This document shows positions 1 to 10,811 of a stretch of 64,000 nucleotides of DNA, one piece after another. Each line of letters opens with the position of its first letter. The first letter of the stretch is position 1. Under the pieces are notes generated by a model. The model was given only the letters and a program-made list of their open reading frames with translations, had not been told where the DNA came from and made no database searches. Source of the stretch: Polyangium mundeleinium (GTDB taxonomy: Bacteria; Myxococcota_A; Polyangia; Polyangiales; Polyangiaceae); assembly GCF_028369105.1 (NCBI RefSeq), contig NZ_JAQNDO010000001.1, positions 8,712,501-8,776,500 on the forward strand. The letters run 5' to 3'. The position numbers and the translations under genes are program-made.

Positions 1-691
1 ACGCCATCTCCGAGAGGACGCGCTTGAACGTCTCGGCCTTGTCCGCGGCGAGCGTGGGCATCGCGTCGAACATGCGCAGGTCGAAGGTCGGCGTCGTCCA
101 GAGCACGTCGACGATGCGCGGATCGACGTGCCCCGTCGCCTGCTCGGCCTGGAAGACGAGGCTCCCGACCGCGCCCGCGTGCGCCCGGCCTTCGTGCACG
201 GCCGCGAGCACCGCGAGCTCGCTCGCGCCCGTGTCGCCGTGCTTGCCGACGTCGGAGTCGAACGCGAGGATCTTCACCTGGTTCAGATCCACGCCCGCTT
301 GCTTCAAGTAGTAGAGCGGCAAGATCCTCGACTGCGCCGAGTCGCGCGTCCCCACGGCCAGCACCTTGCCGTGGAGGTCCGTGAGCTTGCGAACGACGAC
401 CTCCCGACGGATGAGGATCTTCGCGCAGACGTCGCGGTCGCGGTCGCGCATGGCGATACCGATGGCCTTGCCTTCGGTGCGCCGCTTCACACGCACATGG
501 GAGATGCCGGAGTTCCAGGCGATGTCGACGTGCCCGTGGAGCAGGGCCTCGATCTGCCGCTCGTAGCTGGAGAAAAGCGCGAAATCGAGGGACACGCCGT
601 GCTCCTGGAAGTGCTCACGCATGCCCTCCCAGATGGTCACGACCTTTGGGTCGTATGCGACCGCCCCTATCAGGATCGTCGGATCAGCCAT
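1..691 (-). CDS. PhnD-like phosphate/phosphonate-type substrate-binding protein (partial)
   Basis: About 230 residues are visible; the C-terminus runs off the window. The product begins MADPTILIGAVAYDPK at an ATG (691-689) and has the periplasmic-binding-protein type II fold signature of the PhnD/TctC-like group: a segment around residue 60 reading GHVDIAWNSG, then VGTRDSAQS and a late GAVGSL motif. Such proteins bind oxyanions such as phosphonate or phosphite for an ABC importer. No signal peptide is seen, so it may be cytoplasmic or a sensor rather than a classical periplasmic component. It is divergent from the Omp85-like gene, separated by 98 bp. The family call is fairly secure; the ligand is unknown. 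Confidence 0.75.
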   Translation of the reverse strand, partial: MADPTILIGAVAYDPKVVTIWEGMREHFQEHGVSLDFALFSSYERQIEALLHGHVDIAWNSGISHVRVKRRTEGKAIGIAMRDRDRDVCAKILIRREVVVRKLTDLHGKVLAVGTRDSAQSRILPLYYLKQAGVDLNQVKILAFDSDVGKHGDTGASELAVLAAVHEGRAHAGAVGSLVFQAEQATGHVDPRIVDVLWTTPTFDLRMFDAMPTLAADKAETFKRVLSEMA

Positions 692-789
692 GCCGTACCT
701 TTTGGCGAGCAACTCGGGCGGACGGTAGCATCGGGACGGGCGTCTCCAAAGGGCCGCGAGCCCCTCTGTGCCCCCATCCACCTCGGCCC

Positions 790-3700
790 GTGCCCATCCC
801 GCGTTTTTCCCGGTCCCAACGAGCCCGCTGCCTGGCCGCAGCATGCTCGCTCGTCTGCCTGCTCGGCGCGGCGACGGCGGGGGCCGACGCCACGAACAAC
901 CAGGGGACGAGCCCCGGCGAAAGCGCAGCGCTCGCCGGCGAGGAGCCGCAAGCCGCGCTCGCCGCGCCGCAGCTCGGGCCGCCGCCCGACACGAGCGCGC
1001 TCACGGGCAAACCGATCAAGCGCGTCGACGTCGTGACCGTGGGCTCGCGCTGGAGCACCTCGCCGCGTGTCACGAAGATCCGCACAGGCGAGCCGTTTCA
1101 GCCCTCGGCCGCGCGAACCGTGATGCGCGAGCTCACGGAGTCGGGGCAGTTCGCGCGCGTGACGGTCGAGACGATCGCCGAGGGAGATGGCGTCGTGCTG
1201 CGCGCGCATGTCTTGCCGCGGCGCATCGTGGCCTCGATCCGCCTTTCGGGCGCGACGCTGGATCGCGCTGCGACGCTCGACGCGGCGCACGTGCGGGAAG
1301 GCGGCGAGATCACGGCGCCGATGTTGACGGAGATGGGCCAGCGGATCCGCCGGTACTACGCGGATCACGGCTACCCCCAGGCGAACGTCATGTCCGACGT
1401 CTCGGACACGGACGATCCGGGCCGCGTCGTCTTGCGCATCGACATCGACGCGGGCACGCCGCGCACCGTGTCGCGTCGCTCCTTCGTGATCACGCCCGGC
1501 ATGGAGCGCGAGCTCGGCGGCCTCGAAGAACGCTATCGGTTCGGGGTCGGCGCGCGCATCGACGAGCCGCTGCTCGAAGAGGCCGATCGGGAGCTCGCCG
1601 AGGTGCTGCGCGAAAGCGGCTTCTACCGCGCCGACGTCAAGCACGCGGTGCGGCTCTCGGCGTCGAGCAGCGAGCTCTTCGTGTACGTCACACCGGGGCC
1701 ACGCATCGTCCCGGTCTTCGAGGGCAACCGCTCCGTCGACGAGGTCGAGCTCTCCGCCGCAGTCGCGCCGAAAAAGGGCCTCGAGCAGAAGACGCAGGAG
1801 CTCATCGAGAGGCTCACCCGCTTCTACGTGCAGCGCGGCTTCCTCGACGCGCGTGTCGTCGCCGAGGAGCGCGGCGGCCCGAACGATCCGGTGCACCACC
1901 TCGTGCTCCGGATCGACGAGGGTGATCAGGTGCGGGTCGTGCAGCGCATCTTCCCGTGCCTGCCGAAGACCTGGAACGCCGAGCAGGTGCGCGGCGAGAT
2001 CGACAGCTTCCTCGTGGAGGATCTGCCCGGCGACAAAGGTTTTTCGCTGAAGGATCCGAACGCGGTCTCGGCCCTCTTCGGCGGGCGCGGTCCGCGCGCC
2101 GTGGCGAGGCCGCTCGATCTGAACCCGGCCGAGACGTACGCGCCCGAGACGTACGAGCGCGCGCTCAAGCACCTGAAGGATCTCGCGTACAGCAAGGGCT
2201 ACCTCAACGCCATCGTCGGGCCCGTGCAGGTCGAGCGCGCGACGTGCAGCGCGCGTTCGCCCGCGGGACGCTGCATCCCCGAGCCGCGCGAGCCGAACGA
2301 GGCCCTCTGCGCGAAGGACGCCCTCGGCCTCCCGCTGCCGGAGCCGGATCCCCCGCAGACGCTCGTGTGCCGCCCCGATCCTGTGAAGCACGTCGAGTGC
2401 TCGCGCGAGATCGCGCTGCGCATCCCGATGCATCTCGGCCCGCAGACCTTGCTGCACGACGTCGCCTTCGAAGGCAGCCGCACGCTCTCGGAGCAGGCGC
2501 TCTTCGAGACGAGCCGCCTCGAGCTCGGCAAGCCGCTCTCCACGATCGAGCTCGAAGCGGCGCGCCTCCGGCTCGTCGAGTCCTACCGCGATCGCGGGTA
2601 TGCGTTCGCCGAGGTGAAGGCGGCGATCGAGCCCTCACCCGACCGCACGCGGGCGCGCGCTCGCTTCGCGATCACCGAGCGGGATCAGGTCATCGTCGGC
2701 GGCTTCGTCGTGCGCGGCGCGCTCCGCACGAGTGAAGCGCTCATCCTGCGCCGCGTCGTGCTCCAGGAGGGCAAACCCTTCGTCGAGCGCGACGCGCGAC
2801 GCACCGAGGAGCGCATCGGCTCGCTCGGCGCCTTCTCCAGCGTCTCCGTGGGCCTCGAAGATCCGGAGGTCCCGCAGAAGCAGAAGCGCGTGCTCGTCAC
2901 GGTGACCGAGCAGGTCCCGCAGTACCTCGATCCGCGCGTCGGCTTCTCCACGGGCGAGGGCCTGCGCTTCGCCGTGGAGTACGGCCACAAGAACATCGCG
3001 GGCCTCGCCATCGCGCTCACCTTGCGTGTGCAGCTCTCGTACCTCTTCGACTTCATCGTCCTCGATCCCGGCGTCCGCGCCGACTACGAGAAGAAGCTCA
3101 GCGTCGGCCAGCAGCTCGAACGCCGGAACACCGCGTCGATCACGTTCCCCGAGATCGGCCTCGGCCCGCTCGTGAGCCTCTCGATCGACGGCATCGACGT
3201 CCGCGACAACCAGCGCGGCTTCGGCATCAGCCGACAGGCGCTCGTGCCCACGCTCGCTTACCGGCCGAGCCGCACGGTCACGATGCGCCTCGGCGCGTCC
3301 GCGGAGGTGAACGAGGTCGACGTCTTCAACGAAACGGCCCTCGACTCGCCGATCATCCCGCTGCTCCGCGTCCCGTTCGGCAGCACATTCGCCGTCGCCG
3401 AGCGCATCAACTTCGCGTGGGACGGCCGCAACAGCGCCTTCGCCGCGACGAAGGGCGCGCTCGTCGCGCTCGGCGTCGAGCACGTCAACGCGCTGCCCAC
3501 CGACGAGGACGAGGCCACGATCAACAGCCACTTCCTCCGCATGTCCGGCCGCGTCGCCGGCTACTTCGAGCTTGGCTCGAAGGGCCCGAGCATCGCGATG
3601 AGCCTCGCGGCCGGCTACAACCTCCAGCTCAAGGACGGCAGCTCCACCTACCCCGACCGCCTCTTCTTCCTCGGCGGCGTCGACACGATCCGCGCCTTCC

Positions 3701-4053
3701 TCGCCGACGCGCTCGTGCCCGAGGACGTCGCGCGTGGGCTCATCGCGAAGGGCCAGACCACGCGCTCGGCCGTCCTCGCGAACGTCCCGATCCGCGGCGG
3801 TGATCTCTCGATCAACCCACGCCTCGAGCTCCGCGTGCCCGTGACCGACCTCTTCCAGGCCGGCTTCTTCCTCGACACGGGCAACCTCTGGAAGGAGCCG
3901 ACCGCCATCGACTTCACGCTCCGTTACGCCCTCGGCGCGGGCCTCCGCATCACGACCCCCATCGGCCCGCTCGCGCTCGACTACGGCTTCAACCTGAACC
4001 GCCGTCAGTGGGAGGACATCGGCGCCTTCCACTTCTCGATCGGGCTCTTCTGA
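790..4053 (+). CDS. Omp85/BamA-TamA-like outer-membrane protein
   Basis: 1087 aa. The GTG at 790 is chosen because it directly precedes a signal peptide (basic start, hydrophobic stretch, GADA cleavage region); the frame stays open further upstream but would overlap the divergent gene. Several POTRA-like domains lie at roughly residues 70-700, each with the RxxYxxxGY type signature, and a 16-strand-type barrel domain follows from about 713 to the end. The family inserts or translocates outer-membrane proteins. Two oddities: a Cys-rich insertion (about residues 395-545) between POTRA units, and IRAF at about 966-969 where the barrel loop-6 motif is normally VRGF. It may therefore be a lineage-specific paralogue rather than the housekeeping BamA. 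Confidence 0.8.
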   Translation: MPIPRFSRSQRARCLAAACSLVCLLGAATAGADATNNQGTSPGESAALAGEEPQAALAAPQLGPPPDTSALTGKPIKRVDVVTVGSRWSTSPRVTKIRTGEPFQPSAARTVMRELTESGQFARVTVETIAEGDGVVLRAHVLPRRIVASIRLSGATLDRAATLDAAHVREGGEITAPMLTEMGQRIRRYYADHGYPQANVMSDVSDTDDPGRVVLRIDIDAGTPRTVSRRSFVITPGMERELGGLEERYRFGVGARIDEPLLEEADRELAEVLRESGFYRADVKHAVRLSASSSELFVYVTPGPRIVPVFEGNRSVDEVELSAAVAPKKGLEQKTQELIERLTRFYVQRGFLDARVVAEERGGPNDPVHHLVLRIDEGDQVRVVQRIFPCLPKTWNAEQVRGEIDSFLVEDLPGDKGFSLKDPNAVSALFGGRGPRAVARPLDLNPAETYAPETYERALKHLKDLAYSKGYLNAIVGPVQVERATCSARSPAGRCIPEPREPNEALCAKDALGLPLPEPDPPQTLVCRPDPVKHVECSREIALRIPMHLGPQTLLHDVAFEGSRTLSEQALFETSRLELGKPLSTIELEAARLRLVESYRDRGYAFAEVKAAIEPSPDRTRARARFAITERDQVIVGGFVVRGALRTSEALILRRVVLQEGKPFVERDARRTEERIGSLGAFSSVSVGLEDPEVPQKQKRVLVTVTEQVPQYLDPRVGFSTGEGLRFAVEYGHKNIAGLAIALTLRVQLSYLFDFIVLDPGVRADYEKKLSVGQQLERRNTASITFPEIGLGPLVSLSIDGIDVRDNQRGFGISRQALVPTLAYRPSRTVTMRLGASAEVNEVDVFNETALDSPIIPLLRVPFGSTFAVAERINFAWDGRNSAFAATKGALVALGVEHVNALPTDEDEATINSHFLRMSGRVAGYFELGSKGPSIAMSLAAGYNLQLKDGSSTYPDRLFFLGGVDTIRAFLADALVPEDVARGLIAKGQTTRSAVLANVPIRGGDLSINPRLELRVPVTDLFQAGFFLDTGNLWKEPTAIDFTLRYALGAGLRITTPIGPLALDYGFNLNRRQWEDIGAFHFSIGLF

Positions 4054-4064
4054 CAGAAATTTTG

Positions 4065-4087
4065 GAGCGGACATAGCCTGTCCGCTC
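4065..4087 (+). terminator. Hairpin after the Omp85-like gene
   Basis: A perfect 9-bp stem (GAGCGGACA / TGTCCGCTC) with a 5-nt loop starts 12 nt after the stop codon. No T-run follows, so it is only a candidate terminator or 3'-end stabiliser. Confidence 0.4.
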
Positions 4088-4094
4088 TCCCGCC

Positions 4095-4131
4095 GTTCAG
4101 CCTTGCCTCCTGAACAGCCGGACAGTATACG
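4095..4131 (+). promoter_or_regulatory. recA promoter with overlapping inverted-repeat operator (LexA-like)
   Basis: A -35-like TTGCCT (4103-4108) and a -10-like TATACG (4126-4131) are 17 bp apart. A perfect inverted repeat GTTCAG-N9-CTGAAC (4095-4115) covers the -35 box. From memory, a GTTCAG half site occurs in the SOS box described for Myxococcus recA; assigning this one to LexA is an inference. The predicted transcript start near 4138 leaves a leader of about 70 nt and supports the ATG at 4208. Confidence 0.5.
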
Positions 4132-4207
4132 CAGCCAAGACGAACGGTTCGTGGCGCAAAACCCGCGACCCATTACCCTCACTGCCCTCCTGCCCCCCGA
4201 GGTCGCC

Positions 4208-5326
<1,119 letters not shown>

Positions 5327-5334
5327 ACCATCCC

Positions 5335-5351
5335 CGAGGGGGCCTCCCTCG
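5335..5351 (+). terminator. Weak hairpin between recA and sixA
   Basis: A 6-bp stem (CGAGGG / CCCTCG) with a 5-nt loop lies 8 nt after the recA stop. It has no T-run. It could be an attenuating structure or nothing. Confidence 0.25.
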
Positions 5352-5373
5352 TGGCAGGCTCCCTCTCGTCACC

Positions 5374-5871
5374 ATGAACCTCTACGTGATGCGCCACGGC
5401 CTCGCGGCCGACAGCTCTCCGTCGGGACGAGACCGCGATCGCCCCCTCACCCCCGAAGGCATCCTCGGCGTCGAGGAGATCGGCAAGACGCTGCGGACCC
5501 AGCACGGTCCGACGCTCGGCCGCATCGTCGCGAGCACCTATGTGCGCGCGCATCACACCGCGGAGCTCATGGCCGGCGCACTCGGCGTCGCGGCGATCCC
5601 GATCGAGACGTTCCCGGAGCTCGAACCGGACGAGTCGCCGCCGGTCGCGCTCCTGCGCGAGCTCGCCGCGGCGGACGCGGACGCGCTGCTCGTCGGTCAT
5701 CACCCGATGGTGATCGCGCTTCTGCGCTTGCTCGTGCGTGACATTGGAGAGCTGCCGCTCGGCTTGCATCCGGGCATGCTCGTGGGTGTCGCGCGCCCGA
5801 GCGAGCCGAACGTGACGGCGCAGATCGGCGGCGCCTTCCGCGTGACGACGGTGCTTCGCCCGGGCCGCTGA
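5374..5871 (+). CDS. sixA: SixA-type phosphohistidine phosphatase
   Basis: 165 aa histidine-phosphatase superfamily protein. It starts MNLYVMRHG, with the RHG catalytic motif at residues 7-9. The SixA-type segment [17 protein letters not shown] and the second catalytic His in LLVGHHPMV are all present. SixA enzymes remove phosphate from phosphohistidine in phosphorelay HPt domains or in nitrogen PTS proteins. The open frame runs upstream into recA, but the ATG at 5374 gives a family-like N-terminus. There is no membrane segment. Substrate assignment is by family only. Confidence 0.85.
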   Translation: MNLYVMRHGLAADSSPSGRDRDRPLTPEGILGVEEIGKTLRTQHGPTLGRIVASTYVRAHHTAELMAGALGVAAIPIETFPELEPDESPPVALLRELAAADADALLVGHHPMVIALLRLLVRDIGELPLGLHPGMLVGVARPSEPNVTAQIGGAFRVTTVLRPGR

Positions 5872-5949
5872 CGCGCGCGCTCATACTCGACAGGCAAGGC
5901 GCGCCGCGCTACGCCGTTCCCTCCCCTGTTTTCAAGCGAGATCGGAAGC

Positions 5950-6918
<969 letters not shown>

Positions 6919-7044
6919 CCAGCAGGCTATCGAGAAGCGCCGCGAGCGCCCTGGAGCTAGGAAGGAGGACGCAGGAATACTTCAGTATTCCGAGGACGAC
7001 GACCGACGATCCAGGGCGCGCAGCAAGCTTATCGATGGCCTGCT
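6919..7044. repeat. Three-helix palindromic element filling a convergent intergenic gap
   Basis: The whole gap between two convergent stop codons folds on itself. Outer stem: 6921-6938 pairs with 7027-7044, 18 positions with one mismatch and one G-T pair. Middle stem: 6946-6955 pairs with 7010-7019, 10 bp perfect. Inner hairpin: GGAATAC-TTCA-GTATTCC at 6974-6991. Two direct GAGGACG copies (6965-6971 and 6992-6998) flank the inner hairpin. The right arm contains the stop codon of the minus-strand gene. It could be a bidirectional terminator, a REP/MITE-like element or a structured RNA; I do not recognise the family. Confidence 0.7.
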
Positions 7045-8536
7045 AGCGGCGGCGGTTCTCGACGAGCGAGACCACGAAGTCGATGCCGCTGCGTGCGCGC
7101 TCGGGCAGAACGCCGTCGATTCGTTTGCCCAGGCTGTGCTCGAACTTCGCGCGCTCCTCGCGGAGCTCTTCCAGAGCCCTCGCGAGATCGCTCTTGGCGT
7201 TGGTCAGCTCACGATTTTCGTTTTGAAGCTCCCGAACCTTGCCGTCGAGCGCATGGTTTTCGGCGGTAAGCTCGCGAATCTTCCCGCCGAGCTCGGCTCT
7301 CCCCGTCGCCAAATCGCGCGTCTTCTCGTCGAGCTCGCCTCTCACGACCGCGAGCTCGCGCGCCTTCCCGTCGAGCTCGGCTCTCCCCGTCGCCAAATCG
7401 CGCGCCTTCTCGTCGAGCTCGCCTCTCGCATGTTCAAGCTCGCGCGCCTTGACGTCGAGCTCACCTCGCACGGTTTCAAGCTCGCGCGCCTTCCCCTCCA
7501 GCGCGCTCCTTAGCGACGCGATCTCCTTGCGGAGCGTATCGACCTCCTCCTTCGACGGCCCCTCGACGACCGGCGCCGCGGGCTCCGCGGCCGGCGGCTC
7601 CGGCGCCGCGGCCACCTCGACGACCGCCGCGCGCATCACCTCGCCCTCGGCCGTCCCGATCCAGATCGACGTCGCCCCCTTCGTCGTCGTCGCCAAAAGC
7701 ACCCGCGGCCGGCCTTTTCCGCCGGCCGCCGTCGTGCTCACCGGCGCCTTCGGCCCCTCCGGCGCTGCCAGCGACGCCGCGTCGTACAGCGCGAGCTTCC
7801 CGCCCGTGAACGCCACGATCACGCTCGTGTCCGTCACCGCGACGTCCGCGATCGGCGCGTCCAGCGTGACGAGCAACGCCTCCGCGCGCGCCCCGTCCCG
7901 CATCACCACGCAGAGCCCCGCGCCGCCGCGCTTGTACACCACGCAGTACACGCGACCTCCGCGCACCTGATCAAAGTCCGCCGCCTCCGCCGGCAACGTC
8001 ACGCGCGCGCTCGGCCCGCGCTCCGGCGCCGTGCCCGGATACACGCGGAGCTGCCCGCCGCCTTCCCCCTCGGCGAGCAGGTACGTCACGCCGTCCCCCG
8101 CGTCCCCCGCGCGCATGCGCCCCGGAACCTCGACCGGCCGCGCGCCCACCTCGCCACGACCGAGCGAGAGCGCGAGCAACTTGCCCTCATCGCTGATCGC
8201 GAGCGCGCCTTCCCCGGAAGGACGCGCGAGCAGCATCCGCATGTCGCGCACGATCTCGCGCACCCGGTAGGGATCGGCGAGCGGCACGGACCACACCGTT
8301 CCTTCCTTGTCACGCACGAGCGCCACGTCTTTCGACAGCAGCGCCACCTCCTGCGCGGTGATGCGAGGCAGATCGATCGCATCACCGCTCGTCGCCGCCA
8401 CGGGCGTGACCGCGATGCGGGCCGGCCTCGACGTCAAGAACGCGACGAGACCCGGGCCCCCGAGCCACGCGCAGGCCGCGATGCCTGCGCCGAGATCGAG
8501 GATCTTGCGCGGAGAATCCAGGTGCGAAATCGACAT
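7043..8536 (-). CDS. Hypothetical protein with propeller-like N-terminus and repetitive coiled coil
   Basis: 497 aa. The first 320 residues are rich in short beta-type segments with GxVWSVPL, SDEGKLLAL and GKLALYDAA motifs, suggesting a WD/propeller-like repeat domain. A Pro/Ala linker follows, then about 150 residues of coiled coil built from near-identical 14-residue blocks (RGELDxKARELxx type). At DNA level an 84-bp unit is duplicated (copies begin near 7295 and 7379). The short C-terminal tail ends ENRRR. The ATG at 8536 sits 7 nt after a TACGCT element, so transcription may be leaderless. I do not recognise a family; a scaffold or filament-like role is possible. Confidence 0.75.
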   Translation of the reverse strand: MSISHLDSPRKILDLGAGIAACAWLGGPGLVAFLTSRPARIAVTPVAATSGDAIDLPRITAQEVALLSKDVALVRDKEGTVWSVPLADPYRVREIVRDMRMLLARPSGEGALAISDEGKLLALSLGRGEVGARPVEVPGRMRAGDAGDGVTYLLAEGEGGGQLRVYPGTAPERGPSARVTLPAEAADFDQVRGGRVYCVVYKRGGAGLCVVMRDGARAEALLVTLDAPIADVAVTDTSVIVAFTGGKLALYDAASLAAPEGPKAPVSTTAAGGKGRPRVLLATTTKGATSIWIGTAEGEVMRAAVVEVAAAPEPPAAEPAAPVVEGPSKEEVDTLRKEIASLRSALEGKARELETVRGELDVKARELEHARGELDEKARDLATGRAELDGKARELAVVRGELDEKTRDLATGRAELGGKIRELTAENHALDGKVRELQNENRELTNAKSDLARALEELREERAKFEHSLGKRIDGVLPERARSGIDFVVSLVENRRR

Positions 8537-8543
8537 GGCCCCG

Positions 8544-8549
8544 AGCGTA
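8544..8549 (-). promoter_or_regulatory. Leaderless-type -10 element (TACGCT)
   Basis: TACGCT on the minus strand ends 7 nt before the ATG at 8536. Transcription from such a -10 would begin at or next to the start codon. No Shine-Dalgarno sequence and no clear -35 box is seen. Confidence 0.45.
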
Positions 8550-8575
8550 CCCGAGGCCGCTCGTCCGTGTGCGGA

Positions 8576-9298
8576 CTACTTGAGCCGCGCGTCACACGTC
8601 GCGCAGCGCTTCGGAACGGCGTCCTTGTGGTAGACCTCGCCGCACCGACCGCAGAGCCGTGCGTCGCGCTCGAACGCGATGAGCTTGCCGCTCGCCTTGC
8701 ACTTGAGCCCCGCGACCTGCGCCGGCTCGAGCGGTAGCGTCTCGGCCGCGCCCTCGCTCGCGTTTTCCAGCGCCCCCGCCGCGATGTCCTCCATCTTCGC
8801 CGGGATCCGCTCGCGCGCCTCGCGCAGCACCTTGCCGGCCGCATCGGGCATCGCCGCGAGGGAGATCACGATCGACGTCCCCTCCCCCTCCACGGTCAGC
8901 GTCCGATCGCCGAGCACGAGCCGGCGCACCACGTTCCACGCGATCCGCTCGATCTCGTTCCCGCCCTTCTCGACCCCGACGCCCGCGTCGCCCACGCGGA
9001 TCGGCAGCGCCGGCCGTGGCCCGAACAGCGCCGTCACGAGCAGCACCGCCGCGCCTGCGGCGAGCAGGTACGGCGCTGCTTTGTGCGGCCCGAGCGCCTC
9101 GTCGCGCAGCCATTGCCCGTACGTCCCGGCCCCGACGAGCACCGCCGCCACCGAGAACGCGAGCACCGACAGGATCGCCGACGGCGAGCTCTTCGGCTCG
9201 AACCGCTTCTCCGTGCGCGGATCCGAGCGGAGCTTCAGCACGACCTCGTCCCGCGAAGGCGCCTTCTTTCCGCCCTTCTTCGTCTTTGCCTCTCCCAT
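8576..9298 (-). CDS. Two-TM protein with C-terminal zinc ribbon
   Basis: 240 aa from the ATG at 9298, which has a GAGGGA ribosome site; the longer open frame (to 9385) lacks support. Residues 1-40 are Lys-rich. Two membrane helices lie at about 43-64 and 77-100. A soluble domain of about 100 residues follows, and the protein ends in a Cys4 zinc ribbon (CGRCG...CATCD). Ribbons of this sort occur on membrane-associated adaptor proteins that have no enzymatic activity. It is head-to-tail with the coiled-coil gene (39-bp gap) and divergent from the next gene. Function unknown. Confidence 0.75.
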   Translation of the reverse strand: MGEAKTKKGGKKAPSRDEVVLKLRSDPRTEKRFEPKSSPSAILSVLAFSVAAVLVGAGTYGQWLRDEALGPHKAAPYLLAAGAAVLLVTALFGPRPALPIRVGDAGVGVEKGGNEIERIAWNVVRRLVLGDRTLTVEGEGTSIVISLAAMPDAAGKVLREARERIPAKMEDIAAGALENASEGAAETLPLEPAQVAGLKCKASGKLIAFERDARLCGRCGEVYHKDAVPKRCATCDARLK

Positions 9299-9351
9299 CG
9301 TCCCTCGCGCTTGCTCTATCGGATGCGCTGCCCGAACGCAAACAGGCACGG

Positions 9352-9357
9352 TAGACT
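9352..9357 (+). promoter_or_regulatory. Leaderless-type -10 element (TAGACT)
   Basis: TAGACT ends 8 nt before the ATG at 9366. An out-of-frame ATG lies in between. No ribosome-binding site precedes the start. Confidence 0.4.
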
Positions 9358-9365
9358 TGCATGGC

Positions 9366-10727
9366 ATGCTCGGTCGCCTGGCCACTTACGTCGTGCCCGC
9401 GGCCTCGGTGATCGTCACCGCGCTCGTGCTCTTTGGCCCGGGATCCCCGAACGCCGCGCCGTTCGTGCGGGTCCGCGGCGTCCCCGTGGCCGGCGGCCGG
9501 ACCCTCGCCCTCCGCCTCGAAGGCGCGCGCCGGTTGTTCGGCGTGGACGACGTCGCGGCGCTCGAAGGCGTGACCGTCGAGGTGACGGACGCCGGCGCGA
9601 ACCTCGCGCCCGAGACGGTCTCGCTCGGCCCGGACGGCGTGGGCGAAGCCTCGATCGAGACGAACGCGCCGCTCAGGGGCCCGCTCGACGTGCGGGTCGT
9701 CCAGGGAAAAACGGTCCTCGCCGAGGGGACCGTGCCGCTCCGGCCTCCTCCCCCGAAGCCCGCCCCCGCGCGTGACATCGCAGGCGTTTCGAGCGGTTTT
9801 TTCCGCTTCTTCGTACACGCGCGCCGCGGCCACCTCGTCTCGCCTTTCCCCGAGACGCTCGACGTCGCCGTCGGCCTGCCCGAGCACGTCTCGCCCTATC
9901 GCCCGAGCTTCGCGGGCATCACGCTCTCGCTTTCGGGGTCCGGCACGACGATCACGCCCGAGAAAAACGACACGGACGAGCGCGGGGCCGCGTCCTTCAC
10001 CGTCACGCCGCTCGCGCACCACGTCGAGCTCGTGATCGCCGCGCGTGATCCCGATGGCCACGAAGGTCGCTGGGAAGGCCTCTTGCCCGTGCGGCCGGGC
10101 GCGATCTGGCTCGCTCCCGACCTCCACGCCGGCCTCTCGTTCGTCTCGCCCGCCCCGCGGGATCGCGTCTACGTCTCCGTCGTGACCGACGCGGGCCGAA
10201 TCCTCGGCGCGGTCGTCCCTGTCACGCGGGACGACGCCGGGTTTTTCCGCGGCCGGCTCGACGTCACGCCGCCCACGGATCCCGCGCAGATCGTCGTCTC
10301 CGGAGATCCCGGCGAACGCGGCGACGCCACGATCACCTGGCCCCTTGCTGCACAAACCGCCTCCGCCGCCACGCCGCGCCTCGAACTCCTGCTCGACGGA
10401 TCGGGCGCGGCCGAAGCACGCGAACATGCGCGGGCCTCCTCGGCGCGGCGCGCGGCCGTTTTCCTCGTCGCTGTCGCGGCCCTCGCGGAGATCCTCTTGA
10501 TCCTCGTGCGGACGCGCCGATCGCAGCGGGACCTCGACACGAACCTCGCCGCGGCCGTCTCGCTCGAAGCGAGCGACGAGGCCGGCGCGCCCATTCCGGC
10601 CGAGGATCAACGGCGTATCGTGGCTGCGGCGCGCGAGAGCCATCCGGCGCTCCGCGTCGCGCTTGCCATCACGCTCGTCACGCTCGGGTTTGCGCTCCTC
10701 GCGGCATTGTCCACGTTTCGCCGCTGA
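9366..10727 (+). CDS. Membrane-anchored protein with Ig-like/beta-sandwich ectodomain
   Basis: 453 aa. An N-terminal hydrophobic segment (residues 7-26) serves as signal or anchor. Residues 30-350 form a beta-rich region with Ig-like/regulatory-domain features, such as a DERGAASFTVTP segment typical of CarboxypepD_reg or Big-type modules. Two membrane helices follow near the C-terminus (about 362-380 and 425-448), with a cytoplasmic loop between. The frame extends far upstream, but the ATG at 9366 fits the anchor and the -10 element just before it. Not recognised beyond the fold class; a surface protein is likely. Confidence 0.75.
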   Translation: MLGRLATYVVPAASVIVTALVLFGPGSPNAAPFVRVRGVPVAGGRTLALRLEGARRLFGVDDVAALEGVTVEVTDAGANLAPETVSLGPDGVGEASIETNAPLRGPLDVRVVQGKTVLAEGTVPLRPPPPKPAPARDIAGVSSGFFRFFVHARRGHLVSPFPETLDVAVGLPEHVSPYRPSFAGITLSLSGSGTTITPEKNDTDERGAASFTVTPLAHHVELVIAARDPDGHEGRWEGLLPVRPGAIWLAPDLHAGLSFVSPAPRDRVYVSVVTDAGRILGAVVPVTRDDAGFFRGRLDVTPPTDPAQIVVSGDPGERGDATITWPLAAQTASAATPRLELLLDGSGAAEAREHARASSARRAAVFLVAVAALAEILLILVRTRRSQRDLDTNLAAAVSLEASDEAGAPIPAEDQRRIVAAARESHPALRVALAITLVTLGFALLAALSTFRR

Positions 10728-10811
10728 TTCTTGGCACGACTTGCCAACGTCCTCGGAGTGGTGTCTGATCGAGCCTCGCGATTTCCATTCACCCCCACGA
10801 GGAATGTTCCG

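Noticed and set aside
670-2457. Long minus-strand frame opposite the Omp85 gene
   Set aside because: Arg/Asp/Ala-rich shadow translation typical of the antisense of high-GC genes; no motif, and it overlaps a clear Omp85 gene.
6919-7044. tRNA or tmRNA
   Set aside because: No T-arm consensus, anticodon arm or CCA end; the fold is one long nested stem rather than a cloverleaf.
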